Below, in pieces: positions 60,082-64,000 of a DNA stretch of 64,000 bases; the first letter of the stretch is position 1; each line of letters begins with the position of its first letter. The DNA is from Basidiobolus meristosporus CBS 931.73 (lineage: Eukaryota > Basidiobolomycota > Basidiobolomycetes > Basidiobolales > Basidiobolaceae): the NCBI GenBank assembly GCA_002104905.1, contig MCFE01000111.1:1-64000 (forward strand). The letters are read 5' to 3'. The position numbers were made by a program, and so were the translations under genes. Under the pieces are notes generated by a model. That model saw only the letters and a program-made list of their open reading frames with translations. It ran no database searches and was not told the origin of the DNA.

Positions 60082-60450
60082 CTCCCCCTTAACTAAATAA
60101 CTTCCTAATCCTAATTCCTCTTGAAGATTCTCAAATTGTGGTCTAGCCAGTGGTTTTGTCAATACATCTGCCATCATTTTGTCAATTAGACAGTAAACTA
60201 ACTCTACTATGTTGTTTTAGACAGCTTCTCTCACAAAGTGGAGTTGTATATCTGTGTGCCTAGTTCTGGCATGAGTAGCAGGATTTCAAGCTACTGAAAT
60301 ATTACTTTGGTTATATTTGTAAATTCATGTTGGTTTATCTGAATTAAAGCCTAAGTCTTTGAATAATTTCCATAGCCATATAGCCACCTTAGCTACTTGG
60401 TAAGCAGCCATATATTCAGCTTCAGTTGTAGAAAGGGCCACAGTTGGTTG
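60082..60450 (-). pseudogene. 3' end of copia element D2 pol
   Basis: The minus strand encodes the end of copia RNase H, parallel to 60820-61190 in D1 (the STTEAEYMAA region onward), with extra stops. It is cut at 60450, where the D1 LTR begins. Confidence 0.78.
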
Positions 60451-60819
60451 TGTTGCAATTTAAGAAGTGATTTGAATATAAGGAACTTATCAAGAAATAG
60501 TGATAATAGTTGAACTGTTGTTTATTCATAAAGAAGCTCAGTATTTATACCTTTGTAGAAGTAATACAGCTGCAACACTAAGTAGGGAGGGTTTCTCAAT
60601 ATTCAGGAGCATTCTGTAACAGTTTCAGGGTTAGTACATAATGTTTGGTAATAGTGCTAATTTGATCCTGACTATAGGGAAATAATCATAAGATCATATA
60701 TCTAGAGAAAGTGGCAAAGTTAAGGCAGTAAATGAGACCTACAGTGACTAAGACTAGCCTAGAATTGTTAAGTAAATTTTTAGCTGCTGAATGATACCAA
60801 ATAGTCCAATATTTCAACA
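60451..60819 (-). repeat. 3' LTR of copia element D1 (369 bp)
   Basis: TG...CA termini, preceded (minus strand) by the polypurine TTGAGGGGGAG. The LTR start supplies the last Cys codon and the TGA stop of D1 pol. The flanking 5 bp on the host side is GGTTG; the partner LTR lies beyond the window. Confidence 0.85.
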
Positions 60820-63800
60820 CTCCCCCTCAACTAAATAATTTCTTAATCCCAATTTCTCTCTAAGGATCTTAAACTGTGGCCTAGCTAGTGGTTTTGTCAA
60901 TATGTCTGCCACCATTTTGTCAGTTGGGCAGTAAACCAGCTCTACTAAGTTATTTTCTACAGCTTCCCTCACAAAGTGATGCTGTATATCAATGTGCTTA
61001 GTTCTGGCATGATTAATAGGATTTCTAGCTAATGAAATACAACTTTGATTATCCTTGTAAATACATGTTGGTTCACCTGAATTAAAACCTAAGTCTTTGA
61101 ATAATTTTTGTAGCCATATAGCCTCCTTAGTTGCTTGACATGCAGCCATATATTCGGCTTCAGTTGTAGATAGTGCCACAGTTGGCTGTTTCTTGCAATT
61201 CCAAGTAATAGCTGCACCAGCATCAAGAAATACATAGCCTGTGGTAGTGCGTCTGTCAATCAAATCCCTACCCCAATCTGAATCACTATAACCATCAAAT
61301 ATTTGCCTATTAGCTGCTCCAGAGTATTCCAGTACCATATTTATGGTACCTTGTAGATATCTGAAAATCTGCTTAACTGCTGCAATTTGATCTGATCCAT
61401 AATTCTGCATAAATTGACTGACTATTCCAACTGCTACTGCAATATCTGGACGTGTAGACACCATCAAGTACATTAGGCTATTGACCATTGATTGATAGGG
61501 AAAGTTTTGGTCCATATTTGAGCTGTTTTCATCTATAACTGGCTGAGATTTGCTTAATTTCAGGTTATTGTCCATAGGGGTTGCTGCAGGCTTGCAATTT
61601 TCCATTTTGACGCGTCTAAGAATAACCCTGATGTACTTAGACTGATTCAGCACAATTTTCTGCGTAGGTATATCAAATTTGACCTCAATTCCAAGAAAAT
61701 AGCTCAATTTTCCAAGATCTTTCATCTCAAACTTGCTGAAGAGATCTGATTTTGTCTGTTTAAGTGCCTCTTGATTACTTGTAGCTATAATTAGGTTGTC
61801 CACATAAAGAACTAGGATGATCACACCCTTTTTGAGCTGTTTCACATATATACTGTGATCTGCAGTGCTACGAGAGAACCCAATTTCCTCTAGATATGTG
61901 TCAATCTTGTTATACCATGCTCTGGGTGCCTGCTTAAGCCCATACAACAATTTTCTAAGTTTGCACACCTTATGGGGGCTTTTTGGATTGGTAAAACCTT
62001 CTGGTTGCTCCATATATATAGTTTCTTGCAAATCCCCATTTAGAAAGGCTGCTTTGACGTCCATTTGGTGTAGATCTAGACTGTGTACAGCTGCCAGGGC
62101 TAGAACTGTCCTAATAGAGTTAAACTTGGCAACCGGAGCAAATGTTTCCTTAAAGTCTAGTCCCTGGATCTGGGAATAGCCTTTAGCTACCAATCTAGCC
62201 TTGTACTTATCAACGGCACCATTTGAGGTTATCTTGATCTTGTAGACCCATCTACATCCTATTGGCTTTCTCCCATTTGGTAAATCTACCAGTTCCCACG
62301 TTTTTGCCTTGATCAGTGATTGGTACTCCTCCTGCATGGCTTGTTGCCACTTAGTAGCATCTGGACCTTGCATTGCCTGTTCCAGATTCTGAGGTTTGGC
62401 ACATAAGGCAAGATAAGCTTCTTCATGATCATTGGATATCTGCCACCAGGATCCAGGGGCATTTCTTATTCTGGTAGATCTCCTAACTGGGATAATCTGT
62501 TCTGATCTGGAACTGGTAGAAGTATCTTCCATCTCTGGCTGGATTTGGTACGTATCTTCCTCATTTGTGTTGATTGCATCATCAGGCAGCTGGCCAATGA
62601 TTTCTGTGGCTTTCTGATCTGAATTCTCCTCAAATACAACGTCCCTGCTCTTGATCAGCTTCTGAATTTTGCCATCATACACTCTATACCCTTTAGTATC
62701 TTCACAATACCCAAGAAAGATCCCTTTTCTACTCTTTGGTTCCAACTTTGAGCGTTTTTTGTCAGGGATGTGATAAAAAACATCACTGCCAAAGATCCTG
62801 AGGTGCTGGAGATCTGGTTTTTTGCCTGTATATGCTTCAAAGGGTGTAGAATCACGTAGTGCTGTTGTTGGGCATCTGTTCTTGATGTATACAGTGGTAG
62901 CAACAGATTCAGCCCAAAACTTGTAGTCCATTCCCTTATCATGTAGCATAGATCTTCCCATCTCTACTATTGTTCTATTTGCACATTCTGCTACTCCATT
63001 TTGCTGTGGAGTATGAGGAACTGTGGTCTGTTGAAGTATACCAGTAGACAAGCAGTATTTTGCAAACTCCTTTGAGCAGTATTCTCCTCCATTGTCACTT
63101 CGTAGTACCTTCAATTTACACCCAGTTTGTGTTTCTGCCATGTTCTTGAAGTGCTTAAACGTCTCTAAAGCTTCATCCTTTGTTTAGAGGAAGTACACCC
63201 ATGTATATCTTGTCTTGTCATCAATAAACGTCATAAAGTATCTCTTGGCTCCAAAGGACAGTGTTCTCATGGGGCCACATATGTCTGAGTGTACAATAGC
63301 CAATATTTCGGTAGTATTGATGTCTTCTGAGCTCTTGAAACGTTGCCTAGCTTGTTTGCCATATGAACATCCCTTACAAACATTCAATTTGATTGGAATT
63401 GAGTATTTTAGGCCCAAAACAAGCTGATTTTTCACCAATTGGCTCATTTTCTGTTCCCCTATGTGTCCTAGCCTCCTATGCCACGTCTCCCAGTTGGTTT
63501 CATCAGTTTCAGCAATGTTGACATACTCAGGTACAATGATCTTGCATTGTAACTTGTATATATTGTGATCTCTGATTCCCAAAGCTAATTTTTTTCCATT
63601 TTCACTCAATATTGAGCAGCTCAGCTTAGTAAAAACAAATTTCAGTCCCTGAGTAGTCGCTTTACTTACTGAGAGTAGGTTCTTAGCTATTCCAGGTACA
63701 TAGAGTACGTCAGTCAGTTTTGCTGTTATTGCCCCTGAGTTATCACTCATATTTAGTTGTATAGACCCACTAGCGGTAGCTTCCAATGCAGAGTTATCTC

Positions 63801-64000
63801 CCAGATAAACCTTTCTTACGGGAATAGTCTTTAAGTTGCTGAACCAATCCTTTATACCACAAATATGCTGTGATGCTCCAGAGTCAATATACCATTCATT
63901 ACTTTGGTTACTTGCACTCTCTTGTACAGTGACAAATAACTGTTCATCAGTAGTTATATGGTTTGCCTGCTCTAGTTTCTGTTTTTTGTCTGCTTGTTTC
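60814..64000 (-). pseudogene. Ty1/copia element D1 pol (protease, integrase, RT, RNase H), nearly intact
   Basis: The frame is open from the window edge to 63187, stops at a TAA (63184-63186), then continues in the same frame to 60814. In order: protease with YIDSGASQHICG (about 63870), the integrase HHCC finger (WHRRLGHIGEQKM, CKGCSYGKQ), the core (VHSDICGPM, RSDNGGEY, PQQNGVAE), RT (GCRWVYKIK, QMDVKAAFLNGDL, YGLKQAPRAWY) and RNase H (YSDSDWGRD, STTEAEYMAA, NPINHARTKHIDI). Two changes look inactivating: the TAA, and YVDN in place of the YVDD catalytic box (codon 61795-61797). Otherwise it is the youngest-looking element here. Gag and the far LTR are outside the window. Confidence 0.9.

Noticed and set aside
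1-64000. CRISPR array, bacterial operon signals or a biosynthetic gene cluster
   Set aside because: The window is eukaryotic, repeats are transposon-derived or simple, and the exporters have no neighbouring biosynthetic enzymes.

Overview
The window reads as nuclear DNA from a filamentous or early-diverging fungus. Genes are interrupted by many short GT-AG introns (about 50-80 nt), with CTRAY-type branch sites such as CTAAC and CTGAC. The protein set is fungal: a Whi2-type stress regulator, a DHA2 drug antiporter, ABCG half-transporters, uL22/RPL17, CTP synthase, and a DIM-2/DNMT1-type cytosine methyltransferase. The species cannot be fixed from this sequence. Early-diverging lineages (Mucoromycota or Zoopagomycota s.l.) seem more likely than yeasts, but this is inference.

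Bases 1-31,300 are the gene-bearing half. In order: a secreted protein (1104-1745); a 1.45-kb tract with no CpG dinucleotide (1769-3221); a secreted glycine-rich repeat protein (3600-4475); a 14-TM MFS exporter (4870-6741, minus); a protein with three HMG boxes (7816-10111, minus); RPL17 (11484-12035); two near-identical ABCG half-transporter genes as a large inverted repeat (12169-14712 minus, 15601-18151 plus); CTP synthase (18541-20450, minus); tRNA-Arg(CCU) (20971-21042, minus); mitochondrial bS21m (21678-22115); a 23-exon DNA methyltransferase (22808-27364); a Whi2-like protein (28046-29067, minus); and mitochondrial enoyl-CoA hydratase (30050-31267).

Bases 31,865-64,000 are a transposon graveyard with very few CpGs. 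It holds a 7.8-kb Ty3-type element with both LTRs and a 4-bp target duplication (37739-45506), and a solo LTR of the same family (47148-48225). Both sit inside one Tnp2-type DNA-transposon relic. It also holds a 734-bp foldback element inside the Ty3 gag, a second Ty3 pol with its 3' LTR (54556-57531), older gag-pol relics, and nested Ty1/copia elements at the right edge (59714-64000). Several breaks look like C-to-T changes.

The best overall reading joins the two halves. The window encodes an apparently intact maintenance-type cytosine methyltransferase, and its repeats carry the CpG depletion that long-term methylation and deamination would leave. Two other things deserve attention: the palindromic ABCG gene pair, which looks homogenised by gene conversion, and the triple-HMG regulator, which combines two SOX/MATA-like boxes with one HMGB-like box.
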